The notes: generated by a model not told the origin, from the sequence alone. A DNA stretch of 8,040 nucleotides from Pseudomonadota bacterium (GCA_021784255.1 JAJXSZ010000135.1:1-8040), one strand, 5' to 3'; numbered from the stretch's first letter, positions 1 to 5,742 are shown. Program-made: numbers and translations.

Positions 1-67
1 GTCCGTGCCGGGATGGCACGCGGGCATAGCCGCACGGGGGCCGTCCCCGGGCGGCAGGGTGGCGCGG

Positions 68-95
68 CTTATAGGGGGATTTGCCGGCGATGCAA
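68..95 (-). promoter_or_regulatory. Candidate sigma70-type promoter reading off the left edge
   Basis: Read on the minus strand, TTGCAT (95-90) and TATAAG (73-68) are separated by 16 bp. The -10 hexamer matches the consensus at five of six positions; the -35 matches only at TTG. The AT-rich patch stands out in otherwise extremely GC-rich DNA. Transcription would start near base 60 and run to the left, out of the window, so the target gene is not visible. A possible ATG on the minus strand at 28-26 lies downstream, but too little of that frame is present to judge it. This is a motif-based call only. Confidence 0.33.
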
Positions 96-113
96 GCCGC
101 CCCGCGGCGGCGC

Positions 114-168
114 GGCCCGGCGGCGCGCCCCAGGCCCGGCGGCGCCTCAGGCCCGGCGGCGCCTCAGG
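114..168. repeat. 17-bp tandem repeat, two perfect copies plus one degenerate
   Basis: The unit CAGGCCCGGCGGCGCCT occurs twice without mismatch at 131-147 and 148-164, followed by the first four bases of a third copy (165-168). A shorter related copy sharing GGCCCGGCGGCGC lies at 114-126. Each perfect copy contains the palindrome GGCGCC (141-146 and 158-163), so the two copies can pair with each other. The array covers the stop codon of the small minus-strand membrane protein gene and the bases just after it. On that strand each junction carries a TGA, in different frames. It could be a replication-slippage product or could act as a weak 3' stem-loop; there is no T-run for a classical terminator. 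Confidence 0.7.
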
Positions 169-346
169 AAGGACCGGAGCCGACGCTGACCCCGACCAGG
201 ATCGCCGCCAGCAGGAAGATGCCGGCGGCCAGGAACATGAGGCGGAACATCAGCAGCTCGCGCCGGCTGGGCGGGCTCGCGTCGTGCGGCGGGCGCGGCG
301 GCGGCGGCACGAATGGCTGCGGGTCTGGCGGTGCCGGCGCGGCCAT
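164..346 (-). CDS. Small proline-rich single-pass membrane protein
   Basis: This is a 60-residue hypothetical protein that I do not recognise as a named family. Residues 2-27 are rich in proline and alanine, including a PFVPPPPRPP stretch, and look disordered. A basic patch (SRRE, residues 27-30) precedes a strongly hydrophobic segment at about 31-55 (FRLMFLAAGIFLLAAILVGV), followed by a short SVGSGPS tail. The pattern suggests a membrane protein with a cytoplasmic proline-rich N-terminus (N-in). The ATG at 346-344 lies 7 bp beyond the stop of the amidotransferase gene. A GAGG ribosome-binding site overlaps that stop codon, which suggests translational coupling; that context is why I chose this start over an in-frame ATG further upstream at 445, inside the amidotransferase gene. 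The stop lies in a 17-bp tandem repeat. Function is unknown, and the gene is supported by coupling and the TM segment rather than by recognised homology. Confidence 0.6.
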   Translation of the reverse strand: MAAPAPPDPQPFVPPPPRPPHDASPPSRRELLMFRLMFLAAGIFLLAAILVGVSVGSGPS

Positions 347-353
347 GGCGGCC

Positions 354-1142
354 TCAGGCGGCGGTGGCGAGCGGCCGGGACCAGGGGCCGAGCTCGGCCG
401 CCTCCCCCGCCCGCGCCACCATGAAGCCGCCGACCGGCACCGCATGCCAGTCCTCGCGGTGGTCGTCGATCGGCTCGGAGACGATGGTCAGCCCCGCCTC
501 GTCCTCGCGCCAGTAGAGCGTCGCCGGCCGGTCGTCGGAAGCCCAGCGGAACGCCCAGACGGTCTCCCCGTCGGTCAGCGCCGCGGTGAAGCGCAGCGCG
601 TCGCGGATGCCCTCGCCAAGCATCATGGCGCGGATGCGCGCGAGCGTTCCCGCCAGCGCCTCGGGCGGGTCGGCTTCCAGCCCCTGCGCCATCGCCGCGA
701 GCAGGATCGCCTCCGAATCCGTGGTGCCCTGGCGCGCGGTGTAGAGCTCGTCGGGGATCATCGCCTCGATGCGCCGGCGCAGCCGGCTCCAGCCGCCGAT
801 CTGGCCGTTGTGCATGAACATGAAACGGCCGATGACGAAGGGGTGGCAGTTGGACCGCGACGTCGCGGTCCCGGTGGAGGCGCGGACATGCGCGAAGAAC
901 AGGCCGGAGCGCACCTGCTGGCAGAGCGAGCGGAGATTTTCGTCCGACCAGGCGGGGCAGACCTCGCGGTAGAGGCCGGGCGTCGGGCGCTCGCCGTACC
1001 AGCCGATGCCGAACCCGTCGCCGTTGGTGCCGGTCTTAGCCTCCTGCGCGTGCAGCGACTGGTCGACGAGCGAGTGCGACGGCGCGGAGACCAGTTCCTC
1101 GAGCAGGATCGGGCTGCCGCGATAGGCGAGGAATCGGCACAT
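354..1142 (-). CDS. Class II glutamine amidotransferase (YafJ/EgtC-like, Ntn hydrolase)
   Basis: This 262-residue protein has the GATase_4-type glutaminase fold, which hydrolyses glutamine (or a gamma-glutamyl substrate) to release ammonia or the free amine. It begins MCRFLAYRG, so Cys2 becomes the N-terminal nucleophile once Met1 is removed. Other family landmarks are NGDGFGIGWYG (40-50), FAHVRASTG with Arg87 (83-91), NCHPF (98-102), the HNGQI oxyanion segment (111-115), TDSEAI (141-146) and a late SEP (222-224). No synthase domain is attached, so it is the stand-alone type. The start at 1142 is required by the Cys2 rule; a longer in-frame start at 1217 would bury the cysteine at residue 27. 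The chosen ATG has a CGGAG ribosome-binding site about 8 bases upstream. It is divergent from fabD and is followed closely by the small membrane protein gene. The real substrate cannot be read from sequence: ergothioneine genes are absent here, so an EgtC role is not supported. Confidence 0.92.
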   Translation of the reverse strand: MCRFLAYRGSPILLEELVSAPSHSLVDQSLHAQEAKTGTNGDGFGIGWYGERPTPGLYREVCPAWSDENLRSLCQQVRSGLFFAHVRASTGTATSRSNCHPFVIGRFMFMHNGQIGGWSRLRRRIEAMIPDELYTARQGTTDSEAILLAAMAQGLEADPPEALAGTLARIRAMMLGEGIRDALRFTAALTDGETVWAFRWASDDRPATLYWREDEAGLTIVSEPIDDHREDWHAVPVGGFMVARAGEAAELGPWSRPLATAA

Positions 1143-1207
1143 AAGGCGTACTCCGGAGCGCGCGGGACGACCGCACGGGATGGCGGGGCGCCGCAGCAGG
1201 CCCGCGT

Positions 1208-1236
1208 TTGACACCAACTTGGGGCGAAACTAAGCG
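1208..1236 (+). promoter_or_regulatory. Candidate fabD promoter
   Basis: A perfect TTGACA -35 hexamer lies at 1208-1213 in the 149-bp divergent spacer between the amidotransferase gene and fabD. No good -10 sits at 17 bp (TAAGCG at 1231-1236); the best alternative is ACTAAG at 1229-1234 with a short 15-bp spacer. Transcription from here would leave a leader of roughly 50 bases before the fabD ATG. The -35 is convincing but the -10 is weak, so the promoter may need an activator or be read by another sigma factor. Confidence 0.42.
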
Positions 1237-1291
1237 CGCCGCCAGTCGATGCGCCGCGAATCATCGGGCCAGCCAATCGGGGAGACCAGCC

Positions 1292-2251
1292 ATGGCCGTC
1301 TATGCATTCCTGTTTCCGGGCCAGGGCAGCCAGGCGCCCGGCATGGCCCGCGACCTCGCTGCCGCATTCCCCGCCGCCCGCGAGGTGCTCGCGGAGGTGG
1401 ACGAGGCGCTCGGCCAGCATCTCGCGCGGCTGATGGCCGAGGGGCCGGCCGAGGAGCTGACGCTGACCGAGAACGCGCAGCCGGCGCTGCTGGCCCACGC
1501 CATGGCCGTCGTGCGGGTGCTGGAGCGCGAGGGCGGCAAGTCGGTCGCGCGCACCGCCGCCCTGGTCGCCGGGCATTCGCTCGGCGAATACGCGGCGATC
1601 GCGGCAGCTGGCGGCTTCGCGCTGGCCGACGCGGCGCGGCTGCTACGGCTGCGCGGCCAGGCGATGCAGCGCGCGGTGGCGCCCGGCGTCGGCGCCATGG
1701 CCGCGCTGCTCGGCGCCGAGCTCGCCCAGGCGACGGAGATCTGCGCCGAGGCCACGCCGGCGCCGACGGGCGGGCGCGAAGTGATCGGCGTCGCCAACGA
1801 CAACGGCGGCGGCCAGGTGGTGGTCTCGGGCCATGCCGGCGCGGTCGACCGCGCGATCGAGATCGCCAGGGCCCGGGGCATCCGGCGGGCGATGAAGCTG
1901 CCGGTCTCCGCCCCCTTTCACTGCGCGCTGATGGCGCCGGCGGCCGATGTCATGGCCGAGGCACTGGCGAGGACGCCGCCGCGCGCGCCGCTGGTGCCGG
2001 TCGTCGCCAACGTCACCGCAGCGAAGGCCACCCAGCCGGCCGACATCGTCCGCCTCCTGGTCGAGCAGGTGACGGCGACGGTGCGCTGGCGCGAGAGCAT
2101 CCTGGCGATGGCGGCACTCGGGGTCGACACCTTCGTCGAGCTGGGCAGCGGCAAGGTGCTCACCGGGCTGATGAAGCGGCTGCTGCCGGAGGCGCGCGCC
2201 CTCGCCGCCGGCACCCCGGCCGAAGTCGAGGAACTCATCAAAATCCTTTAG
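1292..2251 (+). CDS. fabD: Malonyl-CoA:ACP transacylase (FabD)
   Basis: FabD transfers the malonyl group from CoA to the phosphopantetheine of acyl carrier protein in the cytosol, supplying the extender unit for type II fatty acid synthesis. The 319-residue protein is slightly longer than the E. coli enzyme (309). It shows FPGQGSQ at 8-14 and the nucleophile elbow GHSLGEY with Ser96. Arg121 in LRLRGQAMQ would bind the malonyl carboxylate, APFH carries the catalytic His210, and the C-terminal half has VANVTA and FVELGSGKVLTGL. The ATG at 1292 follows a GGGGAG ribosome-binding site and places the GQGSQ motif at the usual distance from the N-terminus; an upstream in-frame ATG at 1208 overlaps the putative -35 box and is unlikely. 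It is the first gene of the plus-strand run; fabG starts 10 bp after its stop. Confidence 0.97.
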   Translation: MAVYAFLFPGQGSQAPGMARDLAAAFPAAREVLAEVDEALGQHLARLMAEGPAEELTLTENAQPALLAHAMAVVRVLEREGGKSVARTAALVAGHSLGEYAAIAAAGGFALADAARLLRLRGQAMQRAVAPGVGAMAALLGAELAQATEICAEATPAPTGGREVIGVANDNGGGQVVVSGHAGAVDRAIEIARARGIRRAMKLPVSAPFHCALMAPAADVMAEALARTPPRAPLVPVVANVTAAKATQPADIVRLLVEQVTATVRWRESILAMAALGVDTFVELGSGKVLTGLMKRLLPEARALAAGTPAEVEELIKIL

Positions 2252-2261
2252 GAACAGAAGT

Positions 2262-3014
2262 ATGTTCAGGCTCGATGGAAAAGCGGCGCTGGTTACCGGC
2301 GCCTCCGGCGGGATCGGAGCGGCGATCGCGCGCACGCTTGCGGCGCAGGGTGCGGCGGTGGTGCTGTCCGGCACGCGCGTGGCCGCGCTGGAGGCGCTGG
2401 CGGCGGAGATCGGGGCCATCGCGGGCGCCACCCCTGCGCATATCTGCCCCGCCGATCTCGCCGACCCCGCGGCGGCGGACGCGCTGGTCGCGGCGGCGGA
2501 GGCGAAGGCCGGGCCGCTCGGCGTGCTGGTGAACAATGCCGGGCTGACGCGCGACATGCTGGCGTTGCGGATGAAGGACGAGGACTGGGCCCGGGTGCTC
2601 GAGGTCGATCTCGCCGCGCCGTTCCGCCTCGCGCGGGCGGCGCTGAGGGGCATGCTGCGCCGGCGCGCCGGGCGCATCGTCTCGATCGGCTCGATCGTGG
2701 GTGCGACCGGCAATCCCGGCCAGGCCAACTACGCCGCGGCCAAGGCCGGGCTGATCGGCATGACCAAGGCGCTGGCGCAGGAAGTCGCCTCGCGCGGCGT
2801 CACGGTGAACGCGGTCGCGCCCGGCTTCATCGCCACGCCGATGACGGATGCGCTCACCGCGGAGCAGAAGACGAAGCTCGCGCAGGCGATTCCGCTCGGC
2901 CGACTCGGCGCGCCGGAGGACGTTGCCGCGGCGGTGCTCTACCTGGCCAGCGACGAGGCCAGTTGGGTCACTGGGGCGACGCTGCACGTGAACGGCGGGA
3001 TGGCGATGATCTGA
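2262..3014 (+). CDS. fabG: 3-oxoacyl-ACP reductase (FabG)
   Basis: FabG is the NADPH-dependent SDR that reduces 3-ketoacyl-ACP to 3-hydroxyacyl-ACP in each elongation cycle. The 250-residue protein has the cofactor motif TGASGGIG (12-19), an Arg39 in the SGTRV loop that could contact the NADPH 2'-phosphate, NNAG (91-94), the catalytic Ser144, and Tyr157/Lys161 in the NYAAAKAG segment. It ends VNGGMAMI, as typical alphaproteobacterial FabGs do. The odd point is residue 116: the SDR tetrad Asn expected in the E-x-N-L segment is Asp here (EVDLAAPF, codon gat at 2607-2609). The rest of the active site is intact, so I still expect activity. The start is 10 bp after fabD, with an AGGA ribosome-binding site that overlaps the fabD stop codon, so the two genes are probably cotranscribed and translationally linked. 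Confidence 0.96.
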   Translation: MFRLDGKAALVTGASGGIGAAIARTLAAQGAAVVLSGTRVAALEALAAEIGAIAGATPAHICPADLADPAAADALVAAAEAKAGPLGVLVNNAGLTRDMLALRMKDEDWARVLEVDLAAPFRLARAALRGMLRRRAGRIVSIGSIVGATGNPGQANYAAAKAGLIGMTKALAQEVASRGVTVNAVAPGFIATPMTDALTAEQKTKLAQAIPLGRLGAPEDVAAAVLYLASDEASWVTGATLHVNGGMAMI

Positions 3015-3016
3015 CG

Positions 3017-3033
3017 CCGGTTGGCGGCACCGG
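3017..3033 (+). other. Small stem-loop just after fabG
   Basis: CCGGT (3017-3021) and ACCGG (3029-3033) can form a 5-bp stem with a 7-base loop, immediately after the fabG stop. No T-run follows, so it is not a canonical intrinsic terminator. It could attenuate or stabilise the upstream mRNA, leaving acpP to depend partly on its own promoter. Chance occurrence is quite possible in such GC-rich DNA. Confidence 0.2.
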
Positions 3034-3065
3034 AGGCGTGTGCTAAGCGCCGCGCCGCCGCGAGG

Positions 3066-3094
3066 CTGCAACGGAATCGTCGTCGTCGGATAAT
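3066..3094 (+). promoter_or_regulatory. Candidate acpP promoter in the fabG-acpP spacer
   Basis: GATAAT (3089-3094, five of six matches to the -10 consensus) lies 17 bp after CTGCAA (3066-3071, three of six matches to the -35 consensus). Four consecutive TCG triplets (3077-3088) fill most of the spacer. The 164-bp gap between fabG and acpP is the largest within the fatty-acid cluster, and acpP is usually expressed far above its neighbours, so an internal promoter here is sensible. It would give a leader of about 78 bases containing a short inverted repeat (3106-3124). Confidence 0.45.
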
Positions 3095-3105
3095 GACGCG
3101 TCGTC

Positions 3106-3124
3106 CGGGCCATCGTCGGGCCCG
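3106..3124 (+). other. Inverted repeat in the acpP leader
   Basis: CGGGCC (3106-3111) and GGCCCG (3119-3124) are perfect reverse complements separated by 7 bases. They lie between the proposed acpP -10 box and the acpP start codon, where they could form a leader hairpin or be an operator half-site pair. The following 54 bases are relatively rich in A and C and look unstructured, as expected for an efficiently translated leader. Confidence 0.28.
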
Positions 3125-3178
3125 AGACGCAACCAAGACTGACAGACGCGACCCAACAGACAGAACGGAACCAAAGAG

Positions 3179-3418
3179 ATGAGCGAGATCGCCGACAAGG
3201 TGAAGAAGATCGTGGTCGAGCAGCTCGGTGTCGAGGAGAGCAAGGTGACACCCGAGGCTTCCTTCATCGACGACCTCGGTGCGGACAGCCTCGACACGGT
3301 AGAGCTGGTGATGGCCTTCGAGGAGGCGTTCAGCGTCGAGATCCCCGAGGACGCGGCCGAGAAGATCAGCACCGTCAAGGATGCCATCGACTACATCGAG
3401 AAGCAGAAGGCCGCCTGA
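3179..3418 (+). CDS. acpP: Acyl carrier protein (AcpP)
   Basis: AcpP is the small acidic cytosolic protein that carries acyl intermediates on a 4'-phosphopantetheine arm between the Fab enzymes. The 79-residue product has the four-helix ACP pattern, with the attachment motif GADSLDTVEL placing the modified serine at residue 37. The conserved FIDDLGADSLD and IPEDAAEKISTVKDAIDYI segments flank it. The protein is strongly acidic and its length is normal for the family. The ATG at 3179 is preceded by AAAGAG directly abutting it and by a CGGAA at 3165-3169; the latter has the better spacing. It is separated from fabG by a 164-bp spacer with its own candidate promoter, and fabF starts 25 bp downstream, the common acpP-fabF pairing. 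Confidence 0.98.
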   Translation: MSEIADKVKKIVVEQLGVEESKVTPEASFIDDLGADSLDTVELVMAFEEAFSVEIPEDAAEKISTVKDAIDYIEKQKAA

Positions 3419-3443
3419 GCCGGCGGCCGGCGGGAGAGGCGCG

Positions 3444-4706
3444 ATGCGGCGCGTGGTCGTCACCGGCATGGGCATTGCCTGCCCGCTGGGGCTCGGGGTT
3501 GAGCATGTCTGGAAGCGGCTGATCGCCGGCGAGAGCGGCATCGGGGCGATCCAGTCCTTCGATGTCAGCGATCTGCCGGCGAAGATCGCCGGCGAGATCC
3601 CCCGCGGCAGCAAGGCCGAGGGCAAGCTCGACATTGCCGAGTGGATCGCCGTGAAGGACCACAAGAAGATGGACCGCTTTATCCAGTACGCGGTGGTGGC
3701 GGCCACGGAGGCGGTCGAGGATTCCGGCTGGCTGCCCGCCGACGAGGAGTCGCGCTGCGCCACCGGGGTCATGATCGGCAGCGGCATCGGCGGGCTCGAG
3801 ACGATCTACGAGGCTTCGGTGCAGGTGTATTCCGGCAAGGCGCGCCGGCTGTCGCCGTTCTTCATCCCCTCGGCGCTGATCAACCTGGCCTCCGGCCATG
3901 TCTCGATCAAATTCGGCTTCAAGGGCCCGAACCACAGCGTGGTGACGGCCTGTGCCACCGGCGTGCACGCGATCGGCGACGCGGCGCGGCTGATCGGCTT
4001 CGGCGATGCGGAGGTAATGGTGGCCGGCGGCGCCGAGTCGGCGGTGAACCAGATCGGCATTGCCGGGTTCTGCGCCAGCCGGGCCTTGTCCACCGGCTTC
4101 AACGACACGCCCACCCGGGCCTCCCGCCCCTGGGACCGCGACCGCGACGGCTTCGTCATGGGCGAGGGCGCGGGGGTCGTGGTGCTCGAGGAGTACGAGC
4201 ACGCGAAGCGGCGCGGTGCCCGGATCTACGCCGAGATCGGCGGCTATGGCCTGTCCGGCGACGCGCATCACATCACCGCCCCGGCGGAACACCACGAGGG
4301 TGCCTTCCGCGCGATGCGGGCGGCGCTGCGCAACGGCGGGCTGACCCCGGACCAGATCCAGTACGTCAACGCCCACGGCACCTCGACGCCGCTCGGCGAC
4401 GACCTCGAGCTCGAGGCGGTGCAGCGCTTCTTCGGCGACGCCGCGAAGGGGCTCGCGATGTCCTCCACCAAGTCGGCAACCGGGCACCTGCTCGGCGCGG
4501 CGGGGGCGATCGAGGCGATCTTCTCCGTGCTGGCGGTGCGCGACCAGGTGGCGCCGCCGACGCTCAACCTCGACCACCCGAGCCAGGAAAGCGTGATCGA
4601 CCGCGTCGCGCACCAGGCGCAGCCGCGACGGATCACCGCCGCCCTGTCCAACAGCTTCGGCTTCGGCGGCACCAACGCCTCCATCATCTTCAAGCAGGCG
4701 GCCTAG
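3444..4706 (+). CDS. fabF: 3-oxoacyl-ACP synthase II (FabF)
   Basis: FabF catalyses the decarboxylative Claisen condensation of malonyl-ACP with acyl-ACP, the elongation step of type II fatty acid synthesis, and in many bacteria controls the unsaturated C18 branch. The 420-residue protein has the thiolase fold with the Cys-His-His triad: Cys170 in VVTACATG, His311 in NAHGTSTPLGD and His348 in SATGHLLGAAG. Lys343 and the glycine-rich gate SFGFGGTN (404-411) are also present. All key residues are intact. The ATG at 3444 follows a GGGAGAGG ribosome-binding site and yields the standard RRVVVTGMG N-terminus; a longer frame opening at 3381 would overlap the acpP end and adds an unrelated arginine/proline stretch. 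It is 25 bp after acpP and 12 bp before mltG, which is in the same reading frame. Confidence 0.97.
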   Translation: MRRVVVTGMGIACPLGLGVEHVWKRLIAGESGIGAIQSFDVSDLPAKIAGEIPRGSKAEGKLDIAEWIAVKDHKKMDRFIQYAVVAATEAVEDSGWLPADEESRCATGVMIGSGIGGLETIYEASVQVYSGKARRLSPFFIPSALINLASGHVSIKFGFKGPNHSVVTACATGVHAIGDAARLIGFGDAEVMVAGGAESAVNQIGIAGFCASRALSTGFNDTPTRASRPWDRDRDGFVMGEGAGVVVLEEYEHAKRRGARIYAEIGGYGLSGDAHHITAPAEHHEGAFRAMRAALRNGGLTPDQIQYVNAHGTSTPLGDDLELEAVQRFFGDAAKGLAMSSTKSATGHLLGAAGAIEAIFSVLAVRDQVAPPTLNLDHPSQESVIDRVAHQAQPRRITAALSNSFGFGGTNASIIFKQAA

Positions 4707-4718
4707 CCGACGCGCACC

Positions 4719-5690
4719 ATGCGCTGGCTGATCGCGGGCCTGGCCCTGCTCGCGGCGATCGCGGGCGGCGGCGCGTGGTATGCGCGCCATCGCTACCAGG
4801 CGCCGGGACCGCTGGCCGCCGCGCGCGACGTGGTGGTGCCACCGGGCACGATCCGCTCGATCGGCGCGGTGCTGCGGCGCGAGGGCGTGATCGACAACCC
4901 GCTCTGGTTTCGCGCCGCGGCGGAGCTGACCTCGCGCGCCGGGCCGCTGCGCGCGGCGGAACTGGCGTTCCCGGCCCATGCCAGCCTCGCCGCGGTGCTC
5001 GACGTGCTGCGCCACGCGCCGCCGGTGGAGCACCCGGTGACCATCGCCGAGGGGCTCACGGCAGCCGCCATCGCCGGCGAGCTGGCGGCCAGCCCGGTTC
5101 TTTCCGGCCCGGTCCCCGTGCCACCGGAGGGCGCGGTGCTGCCGCAGACCTACGACGTGACGCTGGGCACGCCACGCGCCGCGCTGCTGGCGCGGGCCGA
5201 GGCGGCGATGCGCACGACGCTCGCCAGGGTCTGGGCCGGGCGCGCCCCGGACCTGCCCCTCGCCTCGCCCGCGCAACTGGTGACGCTGGCGAGCATCGTC
5301 GAGCGCGAGACCGCCCTGCCGGCCGAGCGCGCGCATATCGCCGGCGTGTTCATCAACCGGCTGCGCCTGGGCATGGCGTTGCAGTCGGACCCGACCGTCG
5401 CCTACGCCGTCTCCGGGGGGCAGGCAATCGACGGCGCGACGCTCACCGCAGCCGATCTGCGCCTCGACTCGCCCTACAACACCTACCGCATCAAGGGTTT
5501 GCCGCCGGGACCGATCTGCTCGCCCGGCCTCGCCTCGCTGCAGGCGGCGGCGCATCCGCTGGCGACGAAGGATCTTTATTTCGTGGCCGATGGCAGCGGC
5601 GGGCACGCCTTCGCCGCCACCCTCGCACAGCACGATGTCAACGTCGCCCGCTGGCGGGCGCTGACGAAGGCGCCCGCTGGCGGGCGCTGA
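4719..5690 (+). CDS. mltG: Endolytic murein transglycosylase (MltG/YceG family)
   Basis: MltG cleaves nascent peptidoglycan glycan strands within the chain at the outer face of the inner membrane and is thought to set glycan length. The 323-residue protein starts with a single N-terminal membrane anchor (about 3-20, LIAGLALLAAIAGGGAW). A LysM-like region follows (about 36-110), then the catalytic YceG domain with LASIVERET (190-198), which contains the family's catalytic glutamate (Glu195 by alignment from memory). FINRLRLGMALQSDPTVAYA (211-230), SPYNTYRIKGLPPGPICSPG (251-270) and HDVNVARWR (305-313) complete the signature. No ribosome-binding site is visible; the ATG lies 12 bp after the fabF TAG in the same frame, so translation probably depends on coupling. 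The last seven residues and the stop lie in or after a perfect 26-bp tandem duplication. Without it the frame would run to 5782, so the C-terminal tail is newly shaped but lies outside the domain. Confidence 0.93.
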   Translation: MRWLIAGLALLAAIAGGGAWYARHRYQAPGPLAAARDVVVPPGTIRSIGAVLRREGVIDNPLWFRAAAELTSRAGPLRAAELAFPAHASLAAVLDVLRHAPPVEHPVTIAEGLTAAAIAGELAASPVLSGPVPVPPEGAVLPQTYDVTLGTPRAALLARAEAAMRTTLARVWAGRAPDLPLASPAQLVTLASIVERETALPAERAHIAGVFINRLRLGMALQSDPTVAYAVSGGQAIDGATLTAADLRLDSPYNTYRIKGLPPGPICSPGLASLQAAAHPLATKDLYFVADGSGGHAFAATLAQHDVNVARWRALTKAPAGGR

Positions 5691-5696
5691 CGAAGG
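5645..5696 (+). repeat. Perfect 26-bp tandem duplication at the mltG 3' end
   Basis: Bases 5645-5670 and 5671-5696 are identical 26-bp copies running from CGCCCGCTGG to GACGAAGG. Because 26 is not a multiple of three, the second copy is read in a shifted frame and supplies the TGA that ends mltG at 5688-5690. Each unit also holds the palindrome CGCCCG-CTGG-CGGGCG. Joining the two copies creates a longer inverted repeat across the junction. Confidence 0.95.
5651..5680. terminator. Candidate hairpin at the mltG/hydrolase convergent junction
   Basis: GCGGGCGC (5654-5661) and GCGCCCGC (5670-5677) form a perfect 8-bp stem around the 8-base loop TGACGAAG. The RNA stem can extend three further pairs, two of them wobble pairs, to 5651-5680. 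It overlaps the last codons and the upstream side of the mltG stop, and lies 63 bp past the end of the convergent hydrolase gene. A T-run is missing on both strands, so it fits a hairpin barrier or mRNA-end stabiliser better than a textbook intrinsic terminator. Confidence 0.4.
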
Positions 5697-5742
5697 TTCA
5701 CGTTGGCCGGCGCTGGACCGCGGCCGCTGCCCCCTCGCCGCT

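Noticed and set aside
81..1211. 376-codon plus-strand frame opposite the amidotransferase
   Set aside because: It is antisense to a gene with the complete Cys2 glutaminase motif set, and the translation is low-complexity Arg/Ala/Gly.
1208..1291. N-terminally extended FabD from the ATG at 1208
   Set aside because: The extension is unlike any FabD N-terminus, lacks a ribosome-binding site and overlaps the TTGACA box; the ATG at 1292 has GGGGAG and the right motif spacing.
1643..2728. Long minus-strand frame opposite fabD and fabG
   Set aside because: It has shadow composition, no motifs and no ribosome-binding site context; the sense frames carry full catalytic motifs.
3375..5633. A 752-codon open frame on the minus strand across fabF and mltG
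   Set aside because: It is antisense to two well-recognised genes, has an Arg/Gly/His-rich composition without any domain, and is the expected consequence of stop-codon scarcity in very GC-rich DNA.
5703..5742. Intrinsic terminator in the mltG/hydrolase gap outside the duplication
   Set aside because: Only 4-bp inverted repeats and no T-run were found; the junction hairpin at 5651-5680 is the better candidate.
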